Assembly: GCF_018687715.1 (NCBI RefSeq)
Contig: NC_056758.1
Coordinates: 5,769,501 to 5,833,500, forward strand
Source of the DNA: Carya illinoinensis
Taxonomy: Eukaryota > Streptophyta > Magnoliopsida > Fagales > Juglandaceae
Direction: 5' to 3'
DNA length: 64,000 nucleotides
The notes under the pieces were generated by a model. It ran no database searches, was not told the origin of the DNA, and worked only from the letters and a program-made list of their open reading frames with translations. The position numbers and the translations under genes are program-made. The first letter of the stretch is position 1, and each line of letters opens with the position of its first letter. Positions 11,952 through 23,881 of this stretch are shown here, in pieces.

Positions 11952-13282
11952 AAGTTGTTTAAACATCATTTTTTTCGATTGTTATTATTATTTTCTGATA
12001 AACAGTAAACTTTCATTGATAAAATCAGATTACAAGTGAAATATTAGTTTTAATGAAATATAGGTAAATGAAACAAGACAAAATGTTATAGACGAAAGGA
12101 GATAACATAACGATATGTATGAGACAGGTAATGAAGTGATAATATATAAATGGTAAATAAAGTGCAAGAGGCAGGCAATAAAGGATGGAAGTAATAATGA
12201 ACAAAATGATAACTGATGAGAAGTTCAAGAGATGAGTAATGAAGTTGATGAAGATAAGAACTATATAGGGAAGTTGATGAATGAGATCCTACATTGTTTG
12301 GGAGGGAGAAGTTCTTGTCTTTTATAATGATTCGATAATTTCAATAAACTCCAATTATACTGCTGATTGATCCTTTTAAAGTATGGGTCCATGTGACTTG
12401 GATTTGTTCCAGCCTTAATAAAATCGTTTCCAGTGAAGTATTGTACAAGCTGCTTACAAATGGTTCCATTGGCCATTTTCAGTTGTAAAGGCAATTTCTC
12501 AATGGTGGCAGAGCATTACCAGCATCTGCCTTGCTGAATACAGCATAGGGATAAAGTAGTTGCATTTCTTCAGATCAAGGCAAGTTTATTACATTGCAAA
12601 GCCTCAGTTAATATGAATATATACATTCATCAAGGTCCAAATCAAGGTTTGATTGATTATACAATAAAATCTTTAACTACACATCCTTGACATAAGGCCC
12701 TTCTCTTTTCCCAACTTGGAAAACTAACTTGATTTTTGCTCACAGTTCCTGTTCCCAAAGGAAAAAAAAGGACTGATTAGCTCATTTGCTTTCCAATGTA
12801 CAGATCATTCTTTCTTTGGATTTAATGAAAAAAGTTCTACTACATGTCTGTTCTATAGAATACATGATGCTTTGAAGCCCAAAGGAATATTTGACATTAA
12901 GATGATTTTTTTGCAGAGTATCCTCTTCCGACTTGCAATTGTTCTATACACATTCACCCAAAGGGTCTATGCACGCATCAGATAAAGAAATTAAGCAACA
13001 AAAAATTTAATACTGTGCTCCTTGATGGAACCAAGAAGTTGCTGCAAAGAACTCTCAAGGGGGACAATGGAGGTCAAACTTGATAATCAATCAGTTGTCA
13101 GATATGAAATTCTTTGATATTCAAGCTTTGAAAATTTTGTCTTGATAGCTTCTTCTTTATGATAAAAAAGTAGAAAACAAATAAAAGGATTTAACCCCTA
13201 ACAAAATTAGCCTCATCACCACAAATGCAAGACTCCAGTGAGATCCAGGTTATAACTAACCTTCCAGAACAGAAATTCTTTC
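11952..13282. other. Intergenic DNA and SHMT 3' flank
   Basis: No gene recognised. The part just below 13283 is the 3' untranslated region of the minus-strand SHMT gene; its length cannot be read from sequence alone. The rest is AT-rich. Confidence 0.6.
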
Positions 13283-16200
13283 TCATTTCTTGTACTTCAT
13301 TGTTTCTTTCTCAAACCCTATTGTAGGAAACTGCTTTGCATACTCCTCAACATCATGTCGGAGCTTAGCAATTCCAGACTGAAAGTGAGAAGACTGCATT
13401 GTGGCCAAGAAGTCCTTCAACTTTGTTCCTGGTATACACATCACAATTTACCCTGTATTAGCAGATTTGAGCAAATGGGCTTTCCCCATATAAAAAAAAA
13501 TACTCCCAATGACAAGGAAATTACAAATATCAAAGATATAGGCACCTTGAGTTTCTGTCTTGATCTTCAAAGCCAACTTCACAGCAGAATCAAAGAATTC
13601 TGCTACCTTAGCAAAATCCTCCTCAACAAATCCCCTAGAAGTAAGAGCCGGAGTTCCTGAAGCGCACAAAAATTTATCAGGCTTAAATACTCCACAGAAA
13701 TCAAATAAGAACTTTCTGATCAAGGAAAAGGCTTTACCCATCCTGATGCCACCAGGAACCATGGCAGAGACATCTCCAGGAACAGTGTTTTTGTTGGCTG
13801 CAATGTGAACGGATTCCAGCACCTTCTCAACCCTAGAGCCATCGATTCCCTGTAGAAAAAAGTTAATTAAGTCGTTCTAATTATTAATCTTACATATCAG
13901 AGAGAGCTAACATCTCTGACGCATTCTACTAGGACACCTGGTATTGTCTTTCAACCAGAACTCTTAACAGATTAATTTCGAAGTAGTTGCTTAAGATAAA
14001 GCACAAATAATTGGTAGAGTTGGGTGATTCGACAAGACAAAAACCGTATCATGGAAGGTTTTAAATTACAGTGAAGAGAAGAAAAACAAAACAAAAGGTG
14101 TTCCCTAGTACCTTGCTCTTCAAATTCACCAATACCAGGTGGTTATCGGTACCACCAGAAACAAGTTCATAGCCATTCTCAACGAGAGTCTGCATAAATG
14201 CCCAAGTTATTCAATGATTACAGTACTGGAAACAAATAAATTAGACATTTGATTGAAATTCCTAGAGTTCTACTCGACCCAAATTTGCTACATCTAACTA
14301 ATCTTATACCTGTGCAAATTTTGAGCAATTGCTGAGAACTTGCTCTTGATAGGCTTTGTATTCTGAGGTTGTAGCCTGCGTCCAGACAACATTAAGAAGA
14401 TAAAAAAAAATTGAAATTAGAAACATTGATGAGAGCCCAACTTAAAGGGCAAGCTGATTTTGGTAATTTGATATGAACATTCTTCATGGCTGTATTGGGG
14501 TTGGGAGGGATATGTTATGATCCATATATAGGTCATCTAAAAGGGCAGGCATATGGAGAGAAAATGGGGGTCAATCTTCAATAAAATGCTTCTGTGCACT
14601 GCCCTCTACACTATGCTTGTTCTTTTCATTTGGCATTTTCAATATCATTCTGTTGATATTGTAAATTATACCAAGGGCTTTGGGCAAAGCATAATTCATG
14701 CCATAATGACCTCAGGGACCAGAGCATGTATTAACTTATATTACTAATTAAGAAAGACCATTTACAATATGAAAAAAAGGAAAAATAAAAAGAATACTAG
14801 AAAATCTTTTACTTCTGATTTAATGTCTACTGTAGTCTGAGACAACCTTTTTGGGGGTGTGCTCACAATCCAACACAACAAGCCCCAATCCTAACTAAAA
14901 TAGTCAGCAACACTGCCACAAACAATTGTAACAACAGCAATGATGATATAAATAATAGCTGAAAAATGATAACAATAATCTTATCAGCAGACAAACCTGT
15001 TTCAGTGCAACTGCTAAACCGGCAATTGTGTGGTTGTGCGGGCCACCTTGAAGTCCAGGAAATACTGCCTGATTTATTTTGTCTTCATAATCATACAATA
15101 CCTACAGGAGAAATATAAAATCTTTAGCTATATCAAACAATCTCTCTCAATAGAAGTTCAAAAATGAGAACCAAAAACAAAAAAGCCACCAAAAAATGCT
15201 TAAAAACAGTTTCTCGAACCTCTTTCCCTTGTTTGTTGATCTCTTTTACCCCCTTTCTGAAGAAAATCATGGCACCACGTGGCCCACGAAGAGACTTGTG
15301 AGTTGTGGTGGTCACCACATCTGCATACTCGAAAGGTGATGGGATGACACCAGCTGCCACCAGCCCACTAATATGTGCCATATCTGCCAACAGGATTGCT
15401 TTCTGTTTGTCACACACCTGCCAAATGCTAAACAAATGTAACTTTGGATCCTCGAGAGCATCACATTGGCTGAAAACCATCTATACTGGTACATGATAAC
15501 TTGTTACTAGATATCAAATTTAAAGGAGGTTACCTTGCGAATACGTGCATAATCGTACAGACGTGCATAAGCACTAGCACCAGCCACTATCAACTTTGGC
15601 CGGAAAAGTGTGGCACTTTTCTCCAACTGCAGTGTACATGCTTTTATGTCACACAAATCTTCTGCTTATACATAGATAGGGGATTTGAAATTTAAAAGGA
15701 AAAAATTAACGAAGGAGTTGAGCTGCAAAGCTAGCTACCTGGTCATAGTCAATATAGCCAGTGCTCTCATTCAATCTATATGGCATTGTCTCAAAAAATA
15801 TAGACACTGCAGATATCTTTTTGGTGTCAGTCTGCATAATAGCAAAAGAGATGATGTAATTTCCATACGAGAAAACCAAAAAACAATGTTAGAAAGAAGA
15901 AGAGTTGATCAAAATTTGTTACAAGCCTTTTGGCTAGATCCACTTCAAAGTTCAAACCTTGACAAGATAAATGTCGTGGTCATCAATGGCATACACAAAC
16001 GAGAAGTGCTAGGTTTACAATGAGATTACACAAAAAGTAAACTCACAAATTGATATGGCTAGGTATGATATAGTAAAAACTCCTTAAGAGTCTAATGCAC
16101 CATAACAAGCCGCATCAATTTGTGAGATTATTTTAATGAAATTTCTTCGTGAACCAAACATTTCTCTATATGGATATGACAACTTCCCAGTTATGAAGAA

Positions 16201-17893
16201 ATGTTATAGAAATGATGCCTACAGATCTTCAAGTTCAAAGGATATACAATCTAGTACTACTTGGGTAAACTCATGAGAGATTTATAAGGATGAGGACATG
16301 ATGGATTTATAAGGATCAGGATTCAGGATAAAAGATGCGCTTTAAGTACCTGATAGCCATGAGAAAGATGCCCTCCGTGAGGAAGATCGAGTGCCATGAT
16401 TCTCTCATGGGGTTTTAACAATGCCGTGTAAACCTGGAAATTAGCTGGAGACCCAGATAGAGGCTGCACGTTCACTGCAATGTCAAAGGTGATATGGAGT
16501 TTAGGAAAGCTTGGAAATGATCACGTTCTAATAACATTCAAACCCATTAGGCTAACAATGTCTAAGCAGATGAGAGGTTCTAGTTATGTCCACCAGGCTG
16601 ACAAGGTTATACAGATATTCATAGGTAATCATGTACTTGATTGAGAGAGATTTTCGACAAATACTATGCACATATATGCGTTTTCAGCAAGAATCAACAG
16701 CCATCCTCAGATAAAAGAAAGAAACAGGGCAGTAAAGAAAAAATAGCTCCAGGTTCATTACCATACAAAAATACTTATTTACCTCCCCATTTTGCTGGAT
16801 CCAATCGAAATGCTTCCAAAGCGCGCTTCTGGCATAAGGATTCTGCCATGTCAATGTACCTGAAAAGCGAGAGAGGGACGTCCATGCTCTGTATCAAAAT
16901 TTAATCGCATGGTCTAGAAATACAAATGTAAAAGCCATGCTAATTGCAATAACATCCATGACAAGAATAGAAGAGTTCAAGAAGATCTAGTCGACTTACT
17001 CGTTTCCTCCATAGTATCTAGCACCAGGATATCCTTCACTGTATTTATTAGTCATGACAGATCCAACTGCTTGCATTACAGAGACAGAAGTGAAGTTCTC
17101 TGAGGGAATAAGTTCTAGCCCCTTTACCAACACAATAATGAATTCCAATAAGATATTATGTTACATAATAAACTGTGATTATACATGCATGCTATTGAGA
17201 AACCTGTAATGCTCAATGGAAGTGAAAATGTAATCATTTCTTGAATTGGAATTTAGCATACTTGACAACCATTTGAGCAAAAGTATGAGGCGTGGGCCAA
17301 GAACATTAACTACTTTGTTCATTTAATACTACTCTGTTCTCTGAGAATTAAACCATCCCATCCTAGTCAATCTAATTGACAATCTCCGACGAAAACAATT
17401 GCTTATTTTTTTTAAAAAAAAGGAGCAGGAGTCACCTTCCATTGTCTAGTTTTCTCAAGCTCTATAATGTCCGAAATCTCCGGATCCACAACCTCGAGGG
17501 GAGCATTCAATTGCTTCGGCCACTATTACAAAAAAAGAACGTTTATAACATATACGCACTCCCATGCACGCACACGCACAGAGAATACAGCAATATATAT
17601 ATAAAGAAAAGAAGATGAATTAGCTCACTGTGACACGGGTTTTCTCCTTCTCGTACACAGCCTCGTTAGGCAATGATGACTGAAACAGAAGAATACGAAA
17701 GATGATCATTTTTAAGCTAGTGTGGGAAAGGAACTATAACTGTAGGCAAGTAAAAAAAATGTGAAAAGGGACGAGAAGGAAAGAAAGAACAAACAGAGAG
17801 AACCATGTAATAGAGGGAACCGCCATTGAAGAGAGGTCGAACGGGCTTGTCAAGGGAAGAGGCAATCCTACGAAGCGCCATCGCCATTGCCAT
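13283..17893 (-). CDS. SHM1: Serine hydroxymethyltransferase, mitochondrial
   Basis: PLP enzyme converting glycine plus methylene-tetrahydrofolate to serine; with glycine decarboxylase it runs photorespiratory glycine-to-serine conversion in mitochondria. Fifteen coding exons, all GT-AG: 17804-17893, 17629-17679, 17436-17522, 17000-17121, 16783-16859, 16350-16474, 15739-15831, 15534-15626, 15220-15417, 14997-15101, 14310-14375, 14112-14189, 13738-13849, 13546-13656, 13283-13428. They sum to 1554 nt (517 residues plus stop), the length I know for plant mitochondrial SHMT. The start MAMAMALRR with Arg/Ser-rich residues is a transit peptide. 'GSPANFQVY', '[10 protein letters not shown]' and the PLP lysine (residue 287) in '[15 protein letters not shown]' are intact, as is the C-terminal '[13 protein letters not shown]'. 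No frameshift seen. Cytosolic isoforms lack this leader, so the mitochondrial call is firm. Confidence 0.97.
13657..13737 (-). other. 81-nt in-frame stop-free SHMT intron
   Basis: Intron 13 starts GTAAAG after codon-split Gly and ends TTCAG. Its length is a multiple of three and it contains no stop in the SHMT frame, so retention would add 27 residues between 'GGIRMG' and 'TPALTS'. Known SHMTs read straight through '[11 protein letters not shown]', which supports splicing here. Confidence 0.85.
16020..16153. mobile_element. Foldback MITE in SHMT intron 6
   Basis: The arms 'AGTAAACTCACAAATTGATA' (16037 onwards) and its reverse complement around 'CATCAATTTGTGAGATTATT' form a hairpin of about 130 bp. 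Related hairpins occur at 56132-56270 and 56315-56470. Confidence 0.65.
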
Positions 17894-17944
17894 CTCTCTC
17901 TCTCTCTCTCTCTGTGTTTTGAAGAGAGGTCGAACGGGCTTGTC
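17826..17944. repeat. 26-bp direct repeat, exon 1 and 5' UTR of SHMT
   Basis: A 26-bp segment of exon 1 (17826-17851, transit-peptide codons) is repeated exactly at 17919-17944, in the 5' leader. The offset is 93 bp, a multiple of three. A (CT)n run lies between the copies. Confidence 0.9.
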
Positions 17945-17966
17945 TAGGATATGTGGAAGATAGTCC

Positions 17967-17972
17967 TATATA
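17967..17972 (-). promoter_or_regulatory. Candidate TATA box of SHMT
   Basis: TATATA about 75 bases upstream of the ATG on the minus strand, in a sensible place for a short leader with the GA-rich run at 17894-17912. Confidence 0.4.
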
Positions 17973-18482
17973 CGTAGTAGAATATTTCACAATTCTAAGT
18001 TTCTAACACGTAAATTCAACTCAAAATTTTTCATTTTTTAATGTTTAGAAATGTGGGGAGCAGAGATGCATGGATTGCACAAAAACCAGCCGTAAAAACG
18101 CTATCCGTTAGTTGCTATTTTGTTGGCCACAAAAGTGAGCCCCGAGGATATAACATGATAGGATGGAGATGTTTGAGAGACGAAGTTGGCCACCGAAGCA
18201 ATTTTGTACTAGTTTCCAATACAAGACCTCGACCAACCTCAAAAGACTTATCTCTGTCATTTTCTTGGAGACGATTTGTTGCCATTAATTATGAGCATAG
18301 GCTCCACCTATTTCACAGCCCACTGGGCTGGTCCACAGATAGAAGGTGCCCCATGTGGGTCGTTAGGATGCAAGCTTTTGGGCTGTATCGGCTCAATTAT
18401 AGATGAAAGGGAAAGACATGCACTAGCCCATGATAGAGATAATAGCCCATGGGCCCTGTAACAGGAGGTAGAAAAGAAATAT
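17973..18482. other. SHMT upstream region
   Basis: No gene recognised. The plus-strand open frame at 18041-18406 (121 codons) has no family resemblance that I can see. This is the interval between SHMT and the tRNA and should hold the SHMT promoter. Confidence 0.5.
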
Positions 18483-18487
18483 AAAAA
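18483..18487 (-). terminator. RNA polymerase III terminator of tRNA-Asn
   Basis: A run of five T on the minus strand, five bases past the tRNA end, the usual Pol III stop signal. Confidence 0.75.
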
Positions 18488-18492
18488 CGAAC

Positions 18493-18515
18493 GCTAGAAG
18501 GAGGGCTTGAACCTC

Positions 18516-18548
<33 letters not shown>

Positions 18549-18565
18549 AACTGAGCTATTCCAGC
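18493..18565 (-). tRNA. tRNA-Asn-GTT: tRNA-Asn (anticodon GTT)
   Basis: A 73-nt cloverleaf on the minus strand: acceptor GCTGGAA paired with TTCTAGC (one G-T pair), D stem GCTC/GAGC, anticodon stem TGTGG/CCACA with loop CTGTTAA giving GTT, variable loop AGGTC, and T stem GGAGG/CCTCC with loop TTCAAGC. Internal A box TAGCTCAGTTGG and B box GGTTCAAGCC are intact. Sequence matches the nuclear cytosolic type, not the plastid trnN. CCA is not encoded. It charges asparagine for cytosolic translation. Confidence 0.97.
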
Positions 18566-19200
18566 TTGGTGATAAAGTCTTCCTTTATTTATATCTTAGT
18601 AATGGTAAGTTTTGGTATGAAAACTCTCTCATAGCTGTATGATTTACCTTTACACAGTCTGAACATATCAGGGCATATTGTCTATGATAAAGCTATAAGG
18701 ACCCACATCATTAATGATGTCACATAATGATAAAGAAGAAGGGGGGACAGGTAATTGATAGTTTGCAGAAGCATAAGATTTATGGCATCCGAGTGTTTGA
18801 AGAGTCAATGATACGAAAAGCATTTAACAAACGTAAAATTCCAATAACTTGAAATGATATTATTGTATGATGCTGATGCCACACTCATGTTATGAAGAGC
18901 ATACTCATCAACTTTTATCAGACAGAACACTTGACTTCTCATCCAGTCTCTCAATGGAAATAGAAGAGTGGGACAGTGACTAATTACAAGGGATTTCCAA
19001 ACAAAATCACCATAACAATGCTTTTCGACTTGTGCCAAGATATGGGTCATGATAATTAGTCCCTTCATAATTTACAGGTACAAATAATGTTAAAGGATCA
19101 CAGATCAAGATGACACGGTCCAGAAGAAAAAGTACTCAATTCCCACTTTCTGAATAACATTGTCATGTCCCATAATGAAATCCTTCACTTAGCTGATCAA
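18566..19200. other. Intergenic
   Basis: No gene or known repeat recognised. Confidence 0.5.
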
Positions 19201-19340
19201 ATATAGAATAATTCTACTTATCAGTTATCATCTCCACATATATACCACACACCATATTTATTTTAATTTTTTTTTTATTTTTTCTGTAACAAATATGTGG
19301 TGTATGGATAATAAATGGAATAATTCATTAGTTTAATAAG
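19201..19340. mobile_element. Probable foldback MITE
   Basis: The arms 'ATACCACACACCATATTT' and 'AAATATGTGGTGTATGG' face each other across an AT-rich loop, with weaker pairing outward ('AATAATTCTACTTATCA' against 'GGAATAATTCATT'). Outer ends are not clear. Confidence 0.45.
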
Positions 19341-20110
19341 AATAAAATAAAATAAAAAATAATATTAAAATATATAAAATGTGTGGAGTGTACCTAGCAT
19401 CAACCCTCTCAAAGATAAAAGATAAGACACGCTAGTAATGTTAGTGTTTTGGTTCCAGGCTAAGGATAAAGGAATCCAAGAAGGGTCAGAACAAGATAGG
19501 AAGCAAGACATTGATCAGTGGGTTCAAAACCCTAGGTTCTAAAATGGATCTGCATGTGCATGACATATTGCATGTCCTCCTCTTCATCTCTTTCCGTGCG
19601 AGATTTAAGAAACACGACAAGTAGCAAGACCCCACAAGCTTTGGCAGTACTACTTCTAATTCATTTTGCAGACTTTATATTTATGTGCTTTGTTCATTGT
19701 CTGTAAACTTCTCATATTGATCATGTTCACCTAAAACCATTTTATAAATTCATTGATGGTACGTACGTAGTTACATTGAATTTTTTAAAAAACGAATATA
19801 TAATATGTCGATTATTATTCTATGCATTAAAATCCATTCACACTACATTTCAAGTACCAACGTTTGGTGATCTATATATAATTTATATAGTTGTTGGGAC
19901 GTTATCATTTTGAGTTTCATTTATTGTCAGAATCTTTCAAATAGAGCTTCATTAGACAACTACTACGTATATAACCTTAATCGATCTTATTTAAGAAATA
20001 AAAACCGAGCTGTTCAATCAAGAAATCATCGTACTTTGCATGCATTGTCATTAGGTAGGAATGTTTCGGAATTTATAACATTATATCCATATATTATTAG
20101 TCTGTAAATT

Positions 20111-20502
20111 ATATATTTATATATGAAAAGTGCTATTCATCATGATCTATTTAATTTGTCATAATCGTCCCGTCATAGTTTAATGTATGTGGTATATATT
20201 AAATGATTGGAAAAATATAATTTATCATTTATAGAAAATTCTATACACCATACTACCATCCTACTTGCATCTTATTAAATAAGATGTAACACATTTACTA
20301 CCATTGAATGATCATTTATTGTATACTTTTTTATCATCAAATGGTAATAAATGCGCCACATCATATATAGTGAAATGCAAGTAGGATGGTGGTGTGATGT
20401 ATATAATTTTCTATAAATGATTTGATACCACATACATTAAACTATGATGGAGGATTGTGACAAATTAAATAGATCATGCTGAATAGCACTTTTCATATAT
20501 AA

Positions 20503-20509
<7 letters not shown>
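20111..20509. mobile_element. Foldback MITE with ~190-bp arms
   Basis: The left arm from 20111 (ATATATTTATATATGAAAAG...) is matched by the reverse complement of the sequence ending at 20509, through GAAAAGTGCTATTCA, ATGATCTATTTAATTTGTCA, TAGTTTAATGTATGTGGTAT and CACCATCCTACTTGCAT. The centre of symmetry is near 20310. It sits in TA-rich DNA, which hides any target duplication. There is no coding capacity. Confidence 0.85.
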
Positions 20510-20534
<25 letters not shown>

Positions 20535-21515
20535 ATATATTTATATCTTTATATATATAAAGTGGCTATCTAACGGAATTTTATTGGTTTAATGGTTTTT
20601 ATTGTTTTACCGTTAAAATAAATGCTATTAGTTGCATGAATCATAATAAAGTTAATTGCTTTCCTGCGTGATTTCGGTAATCACAGACCCATCCCTCTCT
20701 CTCTCCTTAAAAGTTCTTATTTTTTTAATCTATCTCTCCCCAATCACTTATGAAAAAAATTCATAATTATTAAAGTTCATGCAGTATGCATCGATCCTGG
20801 AACTCATGTATTGATGATCATTTATTTAATATATGTATTAGATATATATATATTATTATATATATATAAATTATAATTTATGTATAAATTTATATTATAT
20901 ATAAATTTATATATGTGATTTAAAATTTTTATTCATTCCTTATATAAACAAAGAAAAATTTAAAATAATTAGGTTTAAATCTATTTACCAACTACATTTA
21001 CGAATACAATTATTTCAATAAAATATTATTTATTTATCAATTTAAATTCATTATGAAACATTAAAATCAAATAATAATATCTTATAAACACCTTATTATT
21101 TTATTTATTCATAAAAATTATATCATTTTTTAAAAATAATCACTTTATTAAACTAAGAAAAAGTGCTCTGCACAATTTTGGTTTACTTTTTTTTTTCACG
21201 TATTTGTTGTTTCCAGCCATACCCAGGAACACATGCATTAGTAAATAATAAGATTTTAATTCTAAATACGTTAAAACCGATTTAAGTCTATCTTACTATT
21301 TAATGTTAGAAATTATATATATATATATATATATTTTAAAAACATTATATTATTAATCAAAATTTTTTCCTTCGTAAAAGCAATACTAATTCTTAAAAAT
21401 AATATTTCTATACATTGGGCGACACTGCCTGACTACTAGTATATATATAGGAGCCTTCGAGTTACAGATTTAGCTAATGGTACTAAACATTAGCTAGGAC
21501 GTTATCAAAATCATC
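20510..21515. other. Very AT-rich intergenic DNA
   Basis: Long TA runs and no gene. A GAAAAAGTGCTCTGCAC stretch near 21160 echoes the MITE terminus GAAAAGTGCTATTCA. Confidence 0.6.
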
Positions 21516-21533
21516 AAAGTAATAACTTCATTA

Positions 21534-22790
21534 TTGTTGCTGAATTTATTAACGGAGAACTGTTTCTAGAGAGAGAACCTCTGACTTCTCTCTAGAAATC
21601 CAGCCAAAGCAGAACCAGCTCCCGGGGGGGGGGGGGGGGGGGGGAGGGAATGAGGTTTCGGCTCCATCCTCCTTTCCTTCCCTCCCTTCTCTTTCTTTTT
21701 CTTTTTTAGTGGCTGTTTATTTAGGTTTGTTTTAGAGTTGTTTTAAACTCTTGTTTTTGGTTTTTGGATAAGCTCTCGGTGAAGGTCTGAAGAGGGGAGC
21801 TATATCGCCGTGACTCTTACGCCAAGGCCTTGCCTCGGCTTACCCCAAAACCCCTCTCTCCGGTCGTATATGGCGACGTGTTGTCGTTGAGCGGTGCGAA
21901 AGCGTGGGCTGACCTGGCAGAGAGGATTCGGTGGTTAGAGGTTTGGCCTCAGGTCCTTTGGGGTGAGGGGCCTGGCGGTGGCTCTTGCGGACGTTTTGGC
22001 AGTTACTCTATTTTCAGGTTTTAATAAAGACGACGTGGGCTGGCTGTGGAGTGCAGAAGGCCGCTAGCGTGGTTGTTGGTGCTGCTGGAACGTGGGGAGG
22101 TACCGCCAGGGCGTGACTGAGCAGAAAGATCTTAGGGCGCGGCGTGGAGGATGCGGCGTGGGCTGTCCTCAAAACCTGCTTTGATGAGCGCATTGCAGGG
22201 CTGGCTAGGAGCCAGGCGGGGGAAGATGCAGAGGCTAGAAGGGATGAAGATGGGAGACGGCGGCAGGGTGATGAGTTAAAACCCTAACGGGTTGGGCCCC
22301 CATGTACCTACAGGCTGGGCCTATGTGCTTTACAGGCCTTTATCAGTTTTTTGTTTTTGTAGTTAGTCTGTTTTAGTTTTATAAATAATAAAAATAGGCT
22401 AGTGTCCCACTCCTCTTTTGGAGGAAGGTGGGTGTTTGTCCTACTCCTCTTTTGGAGGAAGGTAGGTGTTAATACTCTTCCTTCTTGGGAGGAGAGAGTG
22501 TGGTTGTACTCCTCCTCCTGGGACGGATGGAGCGTGAGTGTACCTCTCTTCTTCGGAAGAAAGGTTATTTTAGCTCTGATTTGATAGAGCGCTTTCTCTT
22601 TTGACTGCTGTCAGGAGAGAAGGTGTAGAAGTTTAGACAATGTCTGTCACAAAGAAATTTGTTGGCGGGGAAACTCTTAAGCAGTTACGTTAGTTGACTT
22701 ATAGTCTGGTTCTCCTGTATTGATAAGTTACAGTTGTAACTTCATTTATGAATGAATATAATGAAGCATATTTCCATAAAAAAAAAAAAA
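21534..22790 (+). mobile_element. Non-autonomous non-LTR retroposon R1
   Basis: A 15-18 bp target-site duplication (core AGTAATAACTTCATTA) lies at 21516-21533 and again at 22788-22805, directly after a poly(A) tail of about 13 A. That fixes insertion by target-primed reverse transcription on the plus strand. The 5' end carries a hairpin (21563-21598), the middle is GC-rich with a G run, and the 3' part carries iterated TCCTCTTTTGGAGGA-type hairpins (22411-22565) and a T-rich tail. No RT domain is present. The open frame at 21830-22024 may be an eroded piece of a LINE ORF. A related copy lies at 51093-52105. Confidence 0.82.
22411..22565. repeat. Iterated small hairpins in R1
   Basis: About five imperfect units spaced about 35-40 bp, each a short palindrome of the type TCCTCTTTTGGAGGA (clear at 22411-22425 and 22445-22459, then more diverged). 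Confidence 0.7.
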
Positions 22791-22805
22791 GTAATAACTT
22801 CATTA

Positions 22806-23557
22806 ATCAAGCCAATTATAAGCTCTAAACAGTACTACATGCAGGAGTAAATCTTGATATGTATCTTACTGTAATCAATCAATAAAATGTTGCAGAACTT
22901 AGGATTTATCACCAAATTCTATGGAATAATAACTAGGGCCAAAGCAAGTTGACTGATTAACTGAGCTCACATTAACAGTCAATTAATCTTAAAGGGTTGG
23001 CCCAAAAACAAAGCCTTCAAGGTTTAAGGCTTTGTTTTTGGAATATTACTCCCCTCAATGTTTAAGGTTCAATATCTCATGGGTGCAAATAATTCTTTAG
23101 GTTGAGCCACACCTCTTGGTGAAAAATTAGAAATTTAACGAGTACTATGTCCGGAAAGTTTTGACAATACGGCACACGAGATCAAAATTTACTTTGCAAG
23201 GATAGATTCGAAGGACCTTGTGTTAGAGAAGATACCCGACATAATAAAAAAAAATACATTAACAGTCGGTGATGAAATCTATGCATGGAAGCTGATATAA
23301 TTTGGAAGATCTAGAATAGTGATGTCTGTCTGTCATATATATCTGTCATTTTAACTCTTACCGGGATGACGAAGTTGCATCCGAGTAAAATGACAATGGC
23401 CGACATGGGTAAGCCCACAAAAGTTGTACAGAAAGGGATTCACAACGTATATGCTTTGGTTCCTATAAGAGAAATGCATCGATCCTCTTCTCACTTGCAC
23501 ATGTAGCTGGCTAGGCAGCACAGCAGCAGCAAGTACTGGTTTAATTAAATCAAGACT
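22806..23557. other. Intergenic, with a perfect 16-bp hairpin
   Basis: No gene. A 16-bp perfect inverted repeat with 8-base loop lies at 23002-23041. TATAAGA at 23464-23470 is a fair TATA box for the gene starting at 23558. Confidence 0.55.
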
Positions 23558-23881
23558 TTGGTGTTGAACTTAATGGAGACGCATCTCGTCCACCGGCGAT
23601 CCTCATGGGTCTCTGGGTGCATGATGTCACCGTCGTGCTTTCCGGTGTCGGAAGAAATGGGGTACTTTAGCATCCATAGCAGCAGACACAGCAGAAGAAG
23701 CTGGAGATGGAGAAAACTTTTGAGGAGGTTTCTTAGAGACAGTACTAAGCACTTATATGGTCCAAGACCTTCGTCTTTCCACTATGATGCTGTCAGCTAT
23801 GCCCAGAATTTTGATGAGGGTTTTCGAAATGATCAAGTGCCTGGATGCCATTCCATAGAGTTTCATCAACATGTTAGCTAG
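23558..23881 (+). CDS. Small plant protein of unknown function
   Basis: A single exon of 107 residues from ATG to TAG. The N-terminal third holds 'CMMSPSCFPVSEEMGY', the middle is very basic (Arg/Ser/Trp, residues 43-60, 'RRSWRWRKLLRRFLR'), and residues 73-88 read 'SFHYDAVSYAQNFDEG'. I recall that last motif type from short plant-specific proteins of unknown role; this is memory, not a search. No signal peptide or membrane segment is seen. The basic stretch could bind nucleic acid or act as a nuclear signal. A TATA-like site lies about 90 bases upstream. Codon use and motif structure look real, unlike the random frames nearby. Confidence 0.6.
   Translation: MVLNLMETHLVHRRSSWVSGCMMSPSCFPVSEEMGYFSIHSSRHSRRSWRWRKLLRRFLRDSTKHLYGPRPSSFHYDAVSYAQNFDEGFRNDQVPGCHSIEFHQHVS

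Noticed and set aside
13448..13822. Single 124-codon SHMT exon
   Set aside because: It reads through an 81-nt intron and a second splice site; residues from the intron are foreign to the family and GT-AG sites give perfect phase.
18041..18406. 121-codon open frame upstream of SHMT
   Set aside because: No recognisable motif, composition like intergenic DNA, and it overlaps the expected SHMT promoter.
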